Source: Bacillota bacterium (GTDB taxonomy: Bacteria > Bacillota_A > Clostridia > DSM-8532). From it: 37,007 nt of DNA. The position numbers and the translations under genes were made by a program. The stretch lies in contig JAFADM010000436.1 of the NCBI GenBank assembly GCA_023424865.1, positions 1 through 37,007 on the forward strand. The letters run 5' to 3'. Positions 1-8,939 of this stretch are shown in pieces (position 1 is the first letter of the stretch; every line of letters begins with the position of its first letter). Under the pieces are notes generated by a model that did no database searches, was not told the DNA's origin, and worked only from the letters and a program-made list of their open reading frames with translations.

Positions 1-53
1 ACAAAATCAAAATGACATTTATTATAGAGCATAGAAAGGACTGGAACTTTAGA

Positions 54-932
54 ATGAAACACACATTGAAAAGCGATCAGCTCATTATTGACATTGAAAG
101 CCTGGGCGGCGAGCTTATGAGCATCCGAAGCCAAAGCGGCCACGAATATCTGTGGCAGGGGGATGCAACGTTCTGGAAGGGACGTGCGACCAATCTTTTT
201 CCCTTTGTCGGAAGGCTCATTGAAGAAAGGTATCTGTACAAGGGCCAGAGCTACAACCTTAAAATTCATGGCTTTGTGAAGGAATACGATTTAAAGGTTG
301 ATGAAAGTACAGATTCAACCCTTACGTTCCTGCTCAAATCCGATGAGGATACCCTCTCCAAATACCCCTTTTCCTTTGAATACCGCATCCGCTATACCCT
401 TAAGGGAAGCAAGCTTGAAATGGAATACCAGGTAATTAATAAGGACACTAAAACCATGTATTTCGGCATAGGCGGACATCCTGGCTTTTTTGTTCCTATT
501 AAGCAGGGATTAACCTTTGAGGATTATTATCTGGAGTTTGACGAGGTACATACGCCAAATCTTCAGCTCCTTACCGATACCTGCTTCATAACAGGAAAGA
601 AAGAGCCGTACCCTTTAAAGGACGGGAAAATTATGCCTCTTGAACACAGTCTGTTTGACAGGGATGCCCTTGTATTCAGTGAAATCAATACGGGTGTAAC
701 CTTGAAATCGGATAAGGACAACGGCTATGTCAGGGTAGAATACCCGGATATGCCTTATCTGGGCCTTTGGCATAAGCCCAAAACCGAAGCTCCCTATGTG
801 TGTATCGAGCCTTGGGCCAGCCTGCCGGGCAGTGACGGTGAAATAACCGATTTGGAGAAAAAAGCGGATTTAGTTAAGCTGGAGGCAGGCAAAACCTATT
901 CCAACCTCTGGAGCATAACCATCGGCTTATAG
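54..932 (+). CDS. Aldose 1-epimerase family protein (LacX-like)
   Basis: Predicted 292-residue cytoplasmic sugar epimerase of the galactose mutarotase superfamily, LacX-like branch, which interconverts anomers of aldoses or related sugars. The N-terminus (SLGGEL, then EYLWQGD and FPFVGRL) is typical of this branch. Two conserved histidines expected in the active site are visible: H72 in KIHGF and H142 in GGHPGFF. I start at ATG 54 rather than ATG 12 because the family begins a few residues before the first beta strand; an AAAGGA lies at 35-40, about 13 bases upstream, which is a little far. No signal peptide or membrane segment is seen. It is followed by a terminator, so it is probably transcribed separately from the regulator downstream, although a role in sugar use fits the neighbourhood. 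The exact substrate cannot be read from sequence. Confidence 0.85.
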   Translation: MKHTLKSDQLIIDIESLGGELMSIRSQSGHEYLWQGDATFWKGRATNLFPFVGRLIEERYLYKGQSYNLKIHGFVKEYDLKVDESTDSTLTFLLKSDEDTLSKYPFSFEYRIRYTLKGSKLEMEYQVINKDTKTMYFGIGGHPGFFVPIKQGLTFEDYYLEFDEVHTPNLQLLTDTCFITGKKEPYPLKDGKIMPLEHSLFDRDALVFSEINTGVTLKSDKDNGYVRVEYPDMPYLGLWHKPKTEAPYVCIEPWASLPGSDGEITDLEKKADLVKLEAGKTYSNLWSITIGL

Positions 933-961
933 GAAATGGTTCGGTAAGAAAAGGAGTACTC

Positions 962-1013
962 GGAGGGGTTCGTGGTACACGGTGTAATCATCTCCGTGTG
1001 CCTCCTTTTTTTA
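962..1013 (+). terminator. Probable rho-independent terminator after the epimerase gene
   Basis: GGAGG (962-966 region) and ACACGG (977-982) pair with CCGTGT (994-999) and CCTCC (1001-1005), leaving an internal loop, and are followed directly by seven T. The stem is imperfect but placed 30-75 bases after the stop codon. Confidence 0.65.
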
Positions 1014-1014
1014 T

Positions 1015-1043
1015 TTGCACAGGCCACAAATATACTATATTAT
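1015..1043 (+). promoter_or_regulatory. Candidate sigma-A promoter for the AraC-type regulator
   Basis: TTGCAC (1015-1020) and TATTAT (1038-1043) are separated by 17 bases in an A+T-rich stretch just after the preceding terminator and 40-70 bases before the regulator start. The match to consensus is moderate. Confidence 0.45.
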
Positions 1044-1085
1044 ATTTTATAATAATTTGTACCGGGGGGTAGGCACATATCTTCT

Positions 1086-3362
1086 ATGGAAAAAATAATG
1101 TCTTTATATAGGTCAAAGCGTATTTACATTCGATTTGTTCTGGCGTACATGTCCTTTTTCCTTTTAGTTTTGCTGCTTACAATTCTGCTTCACTATGCGT
1201 CAATTAAAGTGATCGAGCAATATGCGCTGGATTCTGCCATATCCCTTCTTTCCCAAAGCAGAGACACCGTTGACTTTCAACTACAGCAGTTAAGCGGTAT
1301 CGTAGACCGTTTTGCTGAGGACTACAATGTTCAGGCCTTTCTTCCTGTGAAAAAGCCTCTTCGGGACGGCGACTACAATACGCTTAGGAATCTGTACACA
1401 AAGCTTCCCACAGCCGATTTGAATAATTCCATCCTCTACAGGCTGTTTGTTTATTTTCCAAACAGCGATGTTCTCGTTTCTACCATAACGGCTACAAGCC
1501 GTGTGGAGAGTTTATATGGCTATTATTTTAAGTATGAGGAAGCATCGTGGGAGGATTTGAAGGAGGAGGTGTCTTCTGTTACTGCGTACAGTACCTTCTG
1601 GACACCCCGTTCCATGTCCGTAGAGGGGACAAACGTTTCAGCCGTTACCTATATTCGAAGCATTCTATCCTCCCACAGCGTGGGAATTGGCGGTTATGTG
1701 CTTGCCCTTATTAAAGAAGAGGAGCTTGTCGCTAAGCTGGATAATCAATTTATACGTGATGGCGGCTTAAGTAGTATCATTGATTCTAAGGGCAAAACCA
1801 TCGTCGGAGTCGATTATGGCGGTTTTGGAGCCGTGGAGCTTGCATTACCGGACAGTAACCAGGGAAGCTTTCGTACTGAGATTGGCGGGGTGGAGATGCT
1901 GGTTACCCACACCGCATCGAATGTTAATGATTGGCGATATGTGTCGGTTATTCCCACGAGAGCTGTGACGGAGCCGGTAAGGGCGGTAACGAGGACATTT
2001 GTCCTGGTTTTACTGGCAGCGTTTATTGTATGGGGTATAGCGTCGCTTCTTATGGCAGGTCGAAACAGCCGCCCTATAAGCGACATAACCCGCCTGTTGA
2101 TTCCGGAGGCTGAAAAGCAAGGTGTTCCTCCGGGTAACGAGTTTGATTTTATAAGGGGAACCATCACCCGTCTTATAAGTGCCAACGAAAGCCTTACCGC
2201 TGACATGAAGCAGCAAAAGGCGCTGGTTAGGAACACCTTTTTTGAGAGGCTGTTGAACAACCTGTTCATTAATAAAACTGAGATTACCCATCATATGGAG
2301 CATGCGGGCGTTGTTTTTATGGGAGACAGCTTTCGGGTGATTCTTGTTAAAATCAAGGGCTATTATGGGCAGGTAACAAAAGAAATGCTGGATGAGATAA
2401 ACAAGTTAAGGGTGCTTATAATCAGCCTTATGGGAGAAAGACTGGGTAATTCAGCCCACCTCCATCAGGTTGACGACGACACGCTGGCTGTAATTTTATC
2501 CAAGGAAAATATTGATTTTCTGTCGGAAATAAGTCGGATTCAGGATGTATTTAACAAATACCGTATAATTGCCGCCTTTGGGGTGGGTATGCAGCATGAA
2601 TGCGTAAATACGATCTGGAAATCTTATAATGAAGCCAGAAAAGCTCTGGAAGGCAAGGACGGCAATTTGTACCTATATGAGGATATACAGCAAAGCGGGG
2701 ATGAATACAGCTATCCCCTTCAAACGGAAAGCCGCTTGACCACTTTGGTTAAGCTTGGCGAAAGCACTGCTGTAGAGGAAATGCTTGAGACACTACAGGT
2801 TGATAATTTTGTCAAGCGCAAGCTTACAGAGGAGAGAGCGAGTCTGCTTATAGGTGAGATATCTGGCACGATTACTAAGCTGGCGGATGAATCTAGTGAA
2901 TTTGCCGAAGATTACCGGCAGGAACTGAAGGCGGCTGTGCGCGGCGTTATGGCGCTAAATGCCGATGAGGCGGCCTTTAGAGAGGCAAGTCAGCTGCTTT
3001 TGAATATGAGTAACTATATAACGAAGCGTCAAGAAATGCGGCGCAGTGGGATTAAGGACGAAATGCTGGAATACCTTCAAAGTCATTTTGAGGATCCAGA
3101 GCTGTGCCTTTACAGTGTGGCGACCCGCTTTGGCCTTGCTGAGAAATACTTCTCCCATTTTTTTAAGGAACAGACTGGAGAGAATTTTTCAAGCTGCCTG
3201 GAAAAAATACGTATGGAAAAAACAAGAATTTTACTGAATGATGGTATGTGTCCTATTGCAGAAATTGCCGCACAGGTAGGCTATGTTAATATGAATACTT
3301 TTTATAAAGCATTTAAACGTACATTTGGAGTGAGTCCTAGTAATTATAAAAAATGTAAATAA
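1086..3362 (+). CDS. Membrane-anchored AraC-family transcriptional regulator
   Basis: 758-residue protein with an N-terminal membrane segment (about residues 15-37), an extracytoplasmic sensor region (about 40-300), a second membrane segment (about 303-324), a cytoplasmic linker, and a C-terminal AraC double helix-turn-helix domain (about 660-757). The last part shows the usual second helix pattern, IAEIAAQVGY followed by FYKAFKRTFGVSPSNYKK. This architecture is common in Paenibacillus and Clostridia beside LplB/YtcP-type transporters, where the regulator is thought to sense a sugar outside the cell and activate the neighbouring operon. Here the transporter operon begins 264 bases downstream on the same strand, so it is the likely target. 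A second possible start is ATG 1098, with GGA about 7 bases before it; for ATG 1086 the nearest G-run is at 1064-1069. The ligand is unknown; a fucosylated glycan is an inference from the fucosidase gene. Confidence 0.88.
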   Translation: MEKIMSLYRSKRIYIRFVLAYMSFFLLVLLLTILLHYASIKVIEQYALDSAISLLSQSRDTVDFQLQQLSGIVDRFAEDYNVQAFLPVKKPLRDGDYNTLRNLYTKLPTADLNNSILYRLFVYFPNSDVLVSTITATSRVESLYGYYFKYEEASWEDLKEEVSSVTAYSTFWTPRSMSVEGTNVSAVTYIRSILSSHSVGIGGYVLALIKEEELVAKLDNQFIRDGGLSSIIDSKGKTIVGVDYGGFGAVELALPDSNQGSFRTEIGGVEMLVTHTASNVNDWRYVSVIPTRAVTEPVRAVTRTFVLVLLAAFIVWGIASLLMAGRNSRPISDITRLLIPEAEKQGVPPGNEFDFIRGTITRLISANESLTADMKQQKALVRNTFFERLLNNLFINKTEITHHMEHAGVVFMGDSFRVILVKIKGYYGQVTKEMLDEINKLRVLIISLMGERLGNSAHLHQVDDDTLAVILSKENIDFLSEISRIQDVFNKYRIIAAFGVGMQHECVNTIWKSYNEARKALEGKDGNLYLYEDIQQSGDEYSYPLQTESRLTTLVKLGESTAVEEMLETLQVDNFVKRKLTEERASLLIGEISGTITKLADESSEFAEDYRQELKAAVRGVMALNADEAAFREASQLLLNMSNYITKRQEMRRSGIKDEMLEYLQSHFEDPELCLYSVATRFGLAEKYFSHFFKEQTGENFSSCLEKIRMEKTRILLNDGMCPIAEIAAQVGYVNMNTFYKAFKRTFGVSPSNYKKCK

Positions 3363-3374
3363 TATCAATTCATT

Positions 3375-3407
3375 AAAAAAGGCGTATTTAAGCAATACGC
3401 CTTTTTT
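3375..3407 (+). terminator. Rho-independent terminator after the AraC-type regulator
   Basis: Perfect 14-base-pair stem: AAAAAAGGCGTATT (3375-3388) with AATACGCCTTTTTT (3394-3407) and a 5-base loop. The A and T ends mean it could act on both strands. Confidence 0.9.
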
Positions 3408-3524
3408 AACGCCCTTTTTGTGGTAATAGTCACGGTATGTGAATATTTACACTTTCCTTAGATGGATTTTTTAGGCATGATAATATTCATAATAAAATGA
3501 ACCATAAAGTTTTCAATTTTTAGA

Positions 3525-3595
3525 AAAGCCGGCAATGACGCCATAGCTCACAGAAATACTCTAAATGTTTCCGTGTTGTGGTGTTTGCCGGCTTT
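3525..3595 (+). promoter_or_regulatory. Long leader hairpin before the first permease gene
   Basis: Perfect 11-base arms, AAAGCCGGCAA (3525-3535) and TTGCCGGCTTT (3585-3595), enclose a second partly paired region (CACAGAAA near 3548-3555 with TTTCCGTG near 3568-3575). It ends 15 bases before the AGGTGAT ribosome binding site of the permease. It could be a leader structure, an attenuator or a 5' stabiliser. The 3' arm is followed by only three T, so a strong terminator is unlikely. Confidence 0.55.
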
Positions 3596-3626
3596 AATTA
3601 ACTACAGAAGAGGTGATATCCACGTG

Positions 3627-4583
3627 ATGGTGCAAAGGCAAAACAAAAAGACGCTCAGAAATCTGTCATCAGAATGGCGTATAACAAGAGAGCTTACACG
3701 CAATTATCAGCTCTATCTGATTATTCTTTTACCTGTAGTATATCTTATTATTTTTCATTATGTTCCTATGTACGGCGCTCAGATTGCGTTCAAAAATTTT
3801 AATCCGTCTGCGGGCATATGGGAAAGTCCATGGGTAGGTTTCAAGCAATTCGCCAACTTTTTTAACTCATACCAGTTTGACAGGGTTTTCCGAAACACTC
3901 TGGTAATTAGCTTTTACAACATGCTTGCGGGCTTCCCGGTTCCCATTATTCTTGCGCTTATGCTTAACAGCATTGAAAATGGCCCTTTTAAAAAGATCGT
4001 TCAGATGGTAACTTATGCGCCTCATTTCATTTCAACGGTGGTAATGGCAGGAATCGTTGTTCAGTTTCTTTCCCTCCAGTACGGGCTAGTGAACAATATA
4101 ATCCGATATTTCGGGGGCGAGGGTATTATGTTTATGGGAGAGCCCTCCCTGTTCAGCAGCATTTATGTATGGACAAGCGTATGGCAGGAAATGGGCTGGA
4201 ATTCAATTATCTATCTGTCGGCGCTCTCCGCCATTGACGTTTCCCTTCATGAAGCGGCTGTGGTAGATGGTGCGGGCCGCTTCCGAAGAATGATTCATAT
4301 TGACATACCTGGTATTTTACCTACAATAGTCATTCTTTTTATTTTAAATATGGGGAAACTTCTTAATATCGGATTTGAAAAAACGTTGCTTCTTCAAAAT
4401 GCAATGAATCTGGAAGCTTCGGAGATAATTTCCACTTATGTCTATAAGGTTTCCTTTTCTGCGAGCATACCTAATTTTTCTTATGGTACGGCTATAGGGC
4501 TTTTTAATTCACTGGTGAATTTTATACTTATTATTCTGTTTAATGGAATCTCGCGCAAGCTTGGAAGCTCCTCGCTATGGTAG
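3627..4583 (+). CDS. Sugar ABC transporter permease, LplB family (CUT1)
   Basis: 318-residue inner-membrane permease, first of two in the operon. About six hydrophobic segments are visible, starting with YLIILLPVVYLIIF. The cytoplasmic EAA loop that contacts the ABC ATPase is at about residues 208-230 (EAAVVDGAGRFRRMIHIDIP). The N-terminal segment ending in VPMYGAQIAFKNF is characteristic of LplB-type permeases. I choose ATG 3627 because AGGTGAT (3611-3617) lies 9-10 bases before it; GTG 3624 is nearly as good, and a farther upstream in-frame ATG at 3573 falls inside the leader hairpin. It should pair with the second permease downstream and the lipoprotein to import an oligosaccharide. The cluster has no ATPase gene. 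Confidence 0.9.
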   Translation: MVQRQNKKTLRNLSSEWRITRELTRNYQLYLIILLPVVYLIIFHYVPMYGAQIAFKNFNPSAGIWESPWVGFKQFANFFNSYQFDRVFRNTLVISFYNMLAGFPVPIILALMLNSIENGPFKKIVQMVTYAPHFISTVVMAGIVVQFLSLQYGLVNNIIRYFGGEGIMFMGEPSLFSSIYVWTSVWQEMGWNSIIYLSALSAIDVSLHEAAVVDGAGRFRRMIHIDIPGILPTIVILFILNMGKLLNIGFEKTLLLQNAMNLEASEIISTYVYKVSFSASIPNFSYGTAIGLFNSLVNFILIILFNGISRKLGSSSLW

Positions 4584-4691
4584 GGGAAAGTGGAAAAGCA
4601 AGGGCTCGTGTCCGGCAATTCGACAGCCACTCGCCTCCCCATAATTTGTAGTGTACCGTAGTCCCTATTGGCTATTATAAAGCAAATAGTG

Positions 4692-4727
4692 CTCAGAGGC
4701 ATTTTTTATTACATTTTGTGCCTTGAG
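4692..4727 (+). promoter_or_regulatory. Intercistronic hairpin between the two permease genes
   Basis: CTCAGAGGCA (4692-4701) pairs with TGCCTTGAG (4719-4727), with one bulged G and a T-rich 17-base loop. It lies just before the AAAGGA (4735-4740) that serves the second permease. The 170-base gap holding it is long for two permeases of one transporter; I see no gene in it. Confidence 0.45.
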
Positions 4728-4753
4728 CGAAGCGAAAGGAATGGGTAATAAAT

Positions 4754-5662
4754 ATGAATGGTTTATCGGCGGTAACGCAAAAGCAAAGTGCCGGCGACAA
4801 GATTTTTATTGCAGTAGTTTATTCATTGCTAACGGTTACCCTGTTGATCGTTTTGTATCCGCTAATGTATATTGTCAGCAGTTCGTTCAGCTCGACTTCC
4901 GCGGTAATGGGGGGAAAGGTCTGGCTGTATCCGGTAGATTTTTCGCTTTCTGGCTATAAAGCTATTTTTGAAAATAAAGACATTTTGACAGGCTATGTTA
5001 ATACCGTTATTTATACCGTAGTTGGCACCCTGCTCAACATCGTTATGACCGTCTGTGCCGCTTATCCCCTCTCGCGAAAGGATTTCGGAGCGCGAAAGGG
5101 TCTTATGTTCTTCTTTACCTTTACCATGTTTTTCTCAGGGGGAATTATTCCGTCCTATATGCTGTTGAACAGTCTGGGAATGCTTAATACCCGGGCCGCA
5201 ATGATTCTTCCTACTGCTTTAAGTGTATGGAACGTGATAATAACCCGTACTTTTTTTGAGAGCAATATACCCGATGAGCTTCTGGAAGCAGCACGATTAG
5301 ACGGCTGCAGCGACTTTAAGTTTCTGATACGTATAGTGGTTCCGCTTTCAGGGGCGGTTATCGCGGTAATTACTCTTTTTTACGCTGTTGGCCATTGGAA
5401 CGCCTTTTTTAATGCCTTACTGTATCTCACGAATAAGAAGCTTTATCCCCTCCAGGTTTTCCTGCGGGATATATTGATTCTTAATTCCATTGATGCGGGA
5501 ATGGTGAGTATAGACATTAAGGAGCTGGAGGCCAAGGAAGGGCTTAAGGAGTTGCTGAAATACTCGTTAATTATTGTTTCCAGTGTTCCGGTACTGTGCA
5601 TTTATCCTTTCATTCAGAAGTTCTTCGTAAAAGGGGTTATGATTGGATCTCTGAAGGGCTGA
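4754..5662 (+). CDS. Carbohydrate ABC transporter permease, YtcP/AraQ family (CUT1)
   Basis: 302-residue second permease of the transporter. Hydrophobic segments begin at about residue 18 (IFIAVVYSLLTVTLLIVLYP) and recur through the protein. The EAA loop is at about 177-200 (LEAARLDGCSDFKFLIRIVV). The C-terminal IQKFFVKGVMIGSLKG is a hallmark of YtcP-type permeases that work with LplB-type partners. The start at ATG 4754 is preceded by AAAGGA at 4735-4740, about 13 bases away, somewhat long; no better in-frame start is seen. It acts in the cytoplasmic membrane with the upstream permease and the binding lipoprotein encoded next. Confidence 0.9.
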   Translation: MNGLSAVTQKQSAGDKIFIAVVYSLLTVTLLIVLYPLMYIVSSSFSSTSAVMGGKVWLYPVDFSLSGYKAIFENKDILTGYVNTVIYTVVGTLLNIVMTVCAAYPLSRKDFGARKGLMFFFTFTMFFSGGIIPSYMLLNSLGMLNTRAAMILPTALSVWNVIITRTFFESNIPDELLEAARLDGCSDFKFLIRIVVPLSGAVIAVITLFYAVGHWNAFFNALLYLTNKKLYPLQVFLRDILILNSIDAGMVSIDIKELEAKEGLKELLKYSLIIVSSVPVLCIYPFIQKFFVKGVMIGSLKG

Positions 5663-5710
5663 TTAAAGCTTTCGCAATGGGGCGGACGTTTTACCCGACG
5701 TATCCCTCAA

Positions 5711-5737
5711 GGCTCCCTATGGCTGACGGAGGGAGCC
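5711..5737 (+). promoter_or_regulatory. Intercistronic hairpin before the binding-protein gene
   Basis: GGCTCCCT (5711-5718) pairs perfectly with AGGGAGCC (5730-5737), loop of 11 bases. No T-tract follows, so it is more likely an mRNA processing or stability element than a terminator. Binding-protein messages are often kept at higher levels than permease messages this way. Confidence 0.55.
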
Positions 5738-5783
5738 CTCTAATATAACCATCACGATAAAAAAGAAAGACAGGAGGCTTAAA

Positions 5784-7505
5784 ATGAAAAAATCAATTAT
5801 TGCACTGACTCTTACAGCAGCCATGATCCTGCCTCTGCTGGGAGGATGCGGAGGACAGAATCAGTCGGCTTCGACAACGCCGACGCCTTCAACCCAGCCT
5901 CAGGGTGAGCAGTCTGAATCCACGGGATTGAGCGCTGACGCGGACACCTTTCCAATCGTCTCCGAGCCGGTGACACTTTCAGTTTTAGCACTGAGAGCAC
6001 GGGTGGAGGTAGAGGATTGGGAGACAAACAAGGTTACCCAGTACTGGCAGGATAAAACCGGCGTTAAGTTTGAATGGGATACCGTTACAGACGCCGATGC
6101 TTCCAAGCAGAAGCTCAGTGTGTCCATGGCCAGCGGCGATTTGCCTGATATTATTATCAGCTTAAACAATGCCGTAACCGTGGATCAAGCCGTGGCCTAT
6201 GGCTCTCAGGGGCTTATTATTCCACTGAACAGCCTTGTTGAAAAGTATGGTACAAACACTCAAAAGCTTTTTCAAGCGGATTCCATGGTAGAACCGGGAA
6301 TAACCGCACCTGACGGCAATATGTACTTCCTCCCCAGCTACACCTCCAATGCCAGCGCCCATACCTCACTCCTTCAAAGAGCTTTGATTAATACCACCTG
6401 GCTCAACAATCTGGGACTTTCCATGCCTACCACTACCGAGGAGTACTATGAGGTTCTTAAGGCCTTTCAAGAAAACGACGCCAACGGCAATGGCAATGTA
6501 AGCGACGAAATACCGCTGGTAACCTTTAAAAGCAATTATACCGGTATGGATGTCTTTTTAATGAACAGCTTTGTCTACAACAGCGGCAAGCTTTACAACT
6601 GGCTGAGCGTTGAGAATGGTACCGTAACTCCTGCATACACACAGGAGGGCTGGAGGGAAGGCCTTTCCTATATGCGCAAGCTGTATTCCGAAGGCCTTGC
6701 CGATAAGGAAATTTTCCTTACTAAAAATGATCAGATTAAAATGTACACCGCTGATGAAAAGGGAAACAGGGTTGGATCGATTATTTCTTATTCCTATAGC
6801 TCCTTTATTGATCTCTCCTCTTCTTCCTCCGTTGTGGATGAGTTTGAATTTATTCCGCCTCTGGCAGGCCCGACGGGGATCCAGCAATCCCCTTATGTAG
6901 AAAGCTGGGTTGAAACAAGCTTTCTAATCACCAGCTCCTGTGAGACGCCTGAGGTGGCTTTCCGCGTAGGCGACGCAATGATGTTTGACGCCTTGTCGGA
7001 TCCGACATTGGAAGCCCTCAACGGTGTTTATGGCCCCGAGGGAGAAGGCTGGGCAAAAGCGGAAAGCGGAGAAGTCGGCTTGGATGGAACAACTCCTGCA
7101 AAGTACAAGTGGCTCTTTACCTTTGGTACCCCAAATAACCTCAATTGGCATGAATACGGGCCCTTGGTGCGCCGCAGCGATTGGAAACTTGTTATGGCCG
7201 CAGATACGAGCACATGGAATCAGGAGGCGGTTCTTTACAAAGCTGCCATGAACATTTACAAGCCCTATGCCACAGCAAAAACTATTCCTGCCACGCTGAT
7301 GTTTGAAACCGACTTAGTAGCTGAGATCAGCCAGCTTAAGGAAACACTCAACACCTACGTTGAGGAAAGCATGAGTAAATTCGTTACCGGAGCCGCTTCC
7401 GTTGAAACAGACTGGGATACTTATCTTAGTGAGATGGACAAAATCGGCCTCCAGAAATATATCCAATTGTACCAGGAGGCTTACGACAGACAGTTCGGAA
7501 ATTAA
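5784..7505 (+). CDS. Extracellular solute-binding lipoprotein (LplA-like)
   Basis: 573-residue sugar-binding lipoprotein of the large CUT1 family 1 type. A signal peptide at residues 1-21 ends in the lipobox LLGGC, so C22 should be lipidated and anchor the protein outside the membrane. A Ser/Thr/Gln-rich linker (about 24-55) precedes the folded part. A segment DANGNGNVSDEIPL (around residue 232) resembles the calcium-binding-like loop seen in many proteins of this group. A strong GGAGG (5772-5776) sits 7 bases before the ATG. It delivers the substrate to the two permeases upstream. The fucosidase gene immediately downstream suggests the ligand carries fucose, but binding specificity cannot be judged from sequence. 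Confidence 0.9.
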   Translation: MKKSIIALTLTAAMILPLLGGCGGQNQSASTTPTPSTQPQGEQSESTGLSADADTFPIVSEPVTLSVLALRARVEVEDWETNKVTQYWQDKTGVKFEWDTVTDADASKQKLSVSMASGDLPDIIISLNNAVTVDQAVAYGSQGLIIPLNSLVEKYGTNTQKLFQADSMVEPGITAPDGNMYFLPSYTSNASAHTSLLQRALINTTWLNNLGLSMPTTTEEYYEVLKAFQENDANGNGNVSDEIPLVTFKSNYTGMDVFLMNSFVYNSGKLYNWLSVENGTVTPAYTQEGWREGLSYMRKLYSEGLADKEIFLTKNDQIKMYTADEKGNRVGSIISYSYSSFIDLSSSSSVVDEFEFIPPLAGPTGIQQSPYVESWVETSFLITSSCETPEVAFRVGDAMMFDALSDPTLEALNGVYGPEGEGWAKAESGEVGLDGTTPAKYKWLFTFGTPNNLNWHEYGPLVRRSDWKLVMAADTSTWNQEAVLYKAAMNIYKPYATAKTIPATLMFETDLVAEISQLKETLNTYVEESMSKFVTGAASVETDWDTYLSEMDKIGLQKYIQLYQEAYDRQFGN

Positions 7506-7517
7506 TATGCTTTTATG

Positions 7518-7542
7518 CGGCGGGTCATAGGTTGACCCGTCG
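7518..7542 (+). promoter_or_regulatory. Intercistronic hairpin between lipoprotein and fucosidase genes
   Basis: CGGCGGGTCA (7518-7527) pairs with TGACCCGTCG (7533-7542), one G-T pair, 5-base loop. No T-tract follows. Position just after the lipoprotein stop suggests 3'-end protection of the upstream message or partial attenuation. Confidence 0.6.
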
Positions 7543-7593
7543 TGCCCATCTATTATATGTCTACAATTTGTGGTTTTTGTAATGAGGTGTAAA

Positions 7594-8862
7594 ATGAAGG
7601 ATACCAAACAACAATGGTTTAAAGAAGCTAAGTATGGCCTTTTCATCCACTGGGGCTTGTATTCTGTTCTTGCTGGGGAGTACAAGGGACAACGGACGGA
7701 TTGGATAGGGGAATGGATCATGAATACCCTTCATATTCCGGTAGAGGAATATGAGAAGATCGCCGCCGACTTTAACCCTGTAAACTTTAATGCGGACATG
7801 TATATCCGTAAAGCGGCGGAGTGGGGAATGAAGTATGTGGTATTCACAGCCAAGCATCATGACGGCTTTGCCATGTACGATTCCAAGTGCAGCGATTTCA
7901 ATATTGTTAAGGCCACGCCCTTTAAGCGGGATGTGGTGCGGGAGCTGAAGGAGGCCTGCGATAAGTATGGCCTTAAGTTCGGACTTTACTACTCTCAATC
8001 ACAGGATTGGCATGATCCCGATGGCTACAGGGATCAGAGAGATGATTTCAGCGGTGAGGATGTTAACGCCAAGAAGGACTTTAGAAAATACCTGAACGAT
8101 AAATGTATACCTCAAATTAAGGAGCTGCTTACTCAATATGGGGATATTGCACTTATGTGGTTTGATACACCCATGGGTATTACGCAGGAGGAAAGCCGGG
8201 AGCTGGCGCGTATTGTAAAATCCATACAACCTGATTGTCTGGTAAGTGGCCGTATCGGAAACAGCGTGGGAGAGTATGTAAGTACAGGGGATAACTATAT
8301 TCCTCTTCTGCCGTTTCCTGGCGATTGGGAGGTTCCCGCAACACTTAATGAAACCTGGGGCTTTAAAAAGGATGATAACCATTGGCGCTCCTCGGATGAA
8401 ATTTTAAGGCTACTTCTCAAAATTAACAGCCGTGGTGGAAATTATCTTCTGAATATTGGACCGGATGGGTTGGGAAACATACCGGAGGGCAGTGTCAAGG
8501 TTTTAGATGCAGTAGGAGGCTTTCTAAAAGGAAACGGACAGGCCATATACGGTACAAAGCCGGTTCCCTTTTATCCCTACGATCTGGAATGGTGTGTACT
8601 GACCCGAAAGGATCACCGTCTTTTCATGACCATTCTCAAACCGAATACCCGCTTTCCGCTGCTCAATTTTGCCAACACGGTTCGCCGGGTAAGCCTTTTG
8701 GAAACAGGAGAGGAGCTCTTCCACCAGTTTGGCGATACGAAAGAGGGCCATAGTTTTATTCGTATCCGTGTGCCGGAGGCTTATCGCAATAGGCGATATT
8801 ACACCATAGAAATTGAAACCGAAGAGGCAGAGCCCTTGTTTGAACCTTTGAGTGACTATTGA
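7594..8862 (+). CDS. Alpha-L-fucosidase, glycoside hydrolase family 29
   Basis: 422-residue enzyme expected to release alpha-linked L-fucose from oligosaccharides. GH29 landmarks appear in order: WFKEAKYGLFIHWGLYS at the N-terminus, YVVFTAKHHDGFAMYDS, a FGLYYSQSQDWHDP segment, and LMWFDTP, in which D191 is the expected nucleophile. The GNYLLNIGPDGLG motif follows. No signal peptide is present, so it acts in the cytoplasm on imported sugar. Start: ATG 7594 has GAGG 6 bases upstream (7584-7587); an in-frame GTG at 7570 would add eight poor residues and lacks a site. It is the last gene of the transporter operon, supporting a fucosyl-oligosaccharide uptake and hydrolysis role. No fucose isomerase or kinase is in the window, so the fate of fucose is not shown. 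Confidence 0.92.
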   Translation: MKDTKQQWFKEAKYGLFIHWGLYSVLAGEYKGQRTDWIGEWIMNTLHIPVEEYEKIAADFNPVNFNADMYIRKAAEWGMKYVVFTAKHHDGFAMYDSKCSDFNIVKATPFKRDVVRELKEACDKYGLKFGLYYSQSQDWHDPDGYRDQRDDFSGEDVNAKKDFRKYLNDKCIPQIKELLTQYGDIALMWFDTPMGITQEESRELARIVKSIQPDCLVSGRIGNSVGEYVSTGDNYIPLLPFPGDWEVPATLNETWGFKKDDNHWRSSDEILRLLLKINSRGGNYLLNIGPDGLGNIPEGSVKVLDAVGGFLKGNGQAIYGTKPVPFYPYDLEWCVLTRKDHRLFMTILKPNTRFPLLNFANTVRRVSLLETGEELFHQFGDTKEGHSFIRIRVPEAYRNRRYYTIEIETEEAEPLFEPLSDY

Positions 8863-8939
8863 GCTTAGGATATGGACGTACAAAAATTGAGAGGGGGGCT
8901 TCATCGGTTCACCTCCAATACCTGCAAGAATCTTACTGA

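Noticed and set aside
1814..2269. 151-codon minus-strand open frame in the AraC-type regulator gene
   Set aside because: Antisense shadow of a clear regulator; no start signal.
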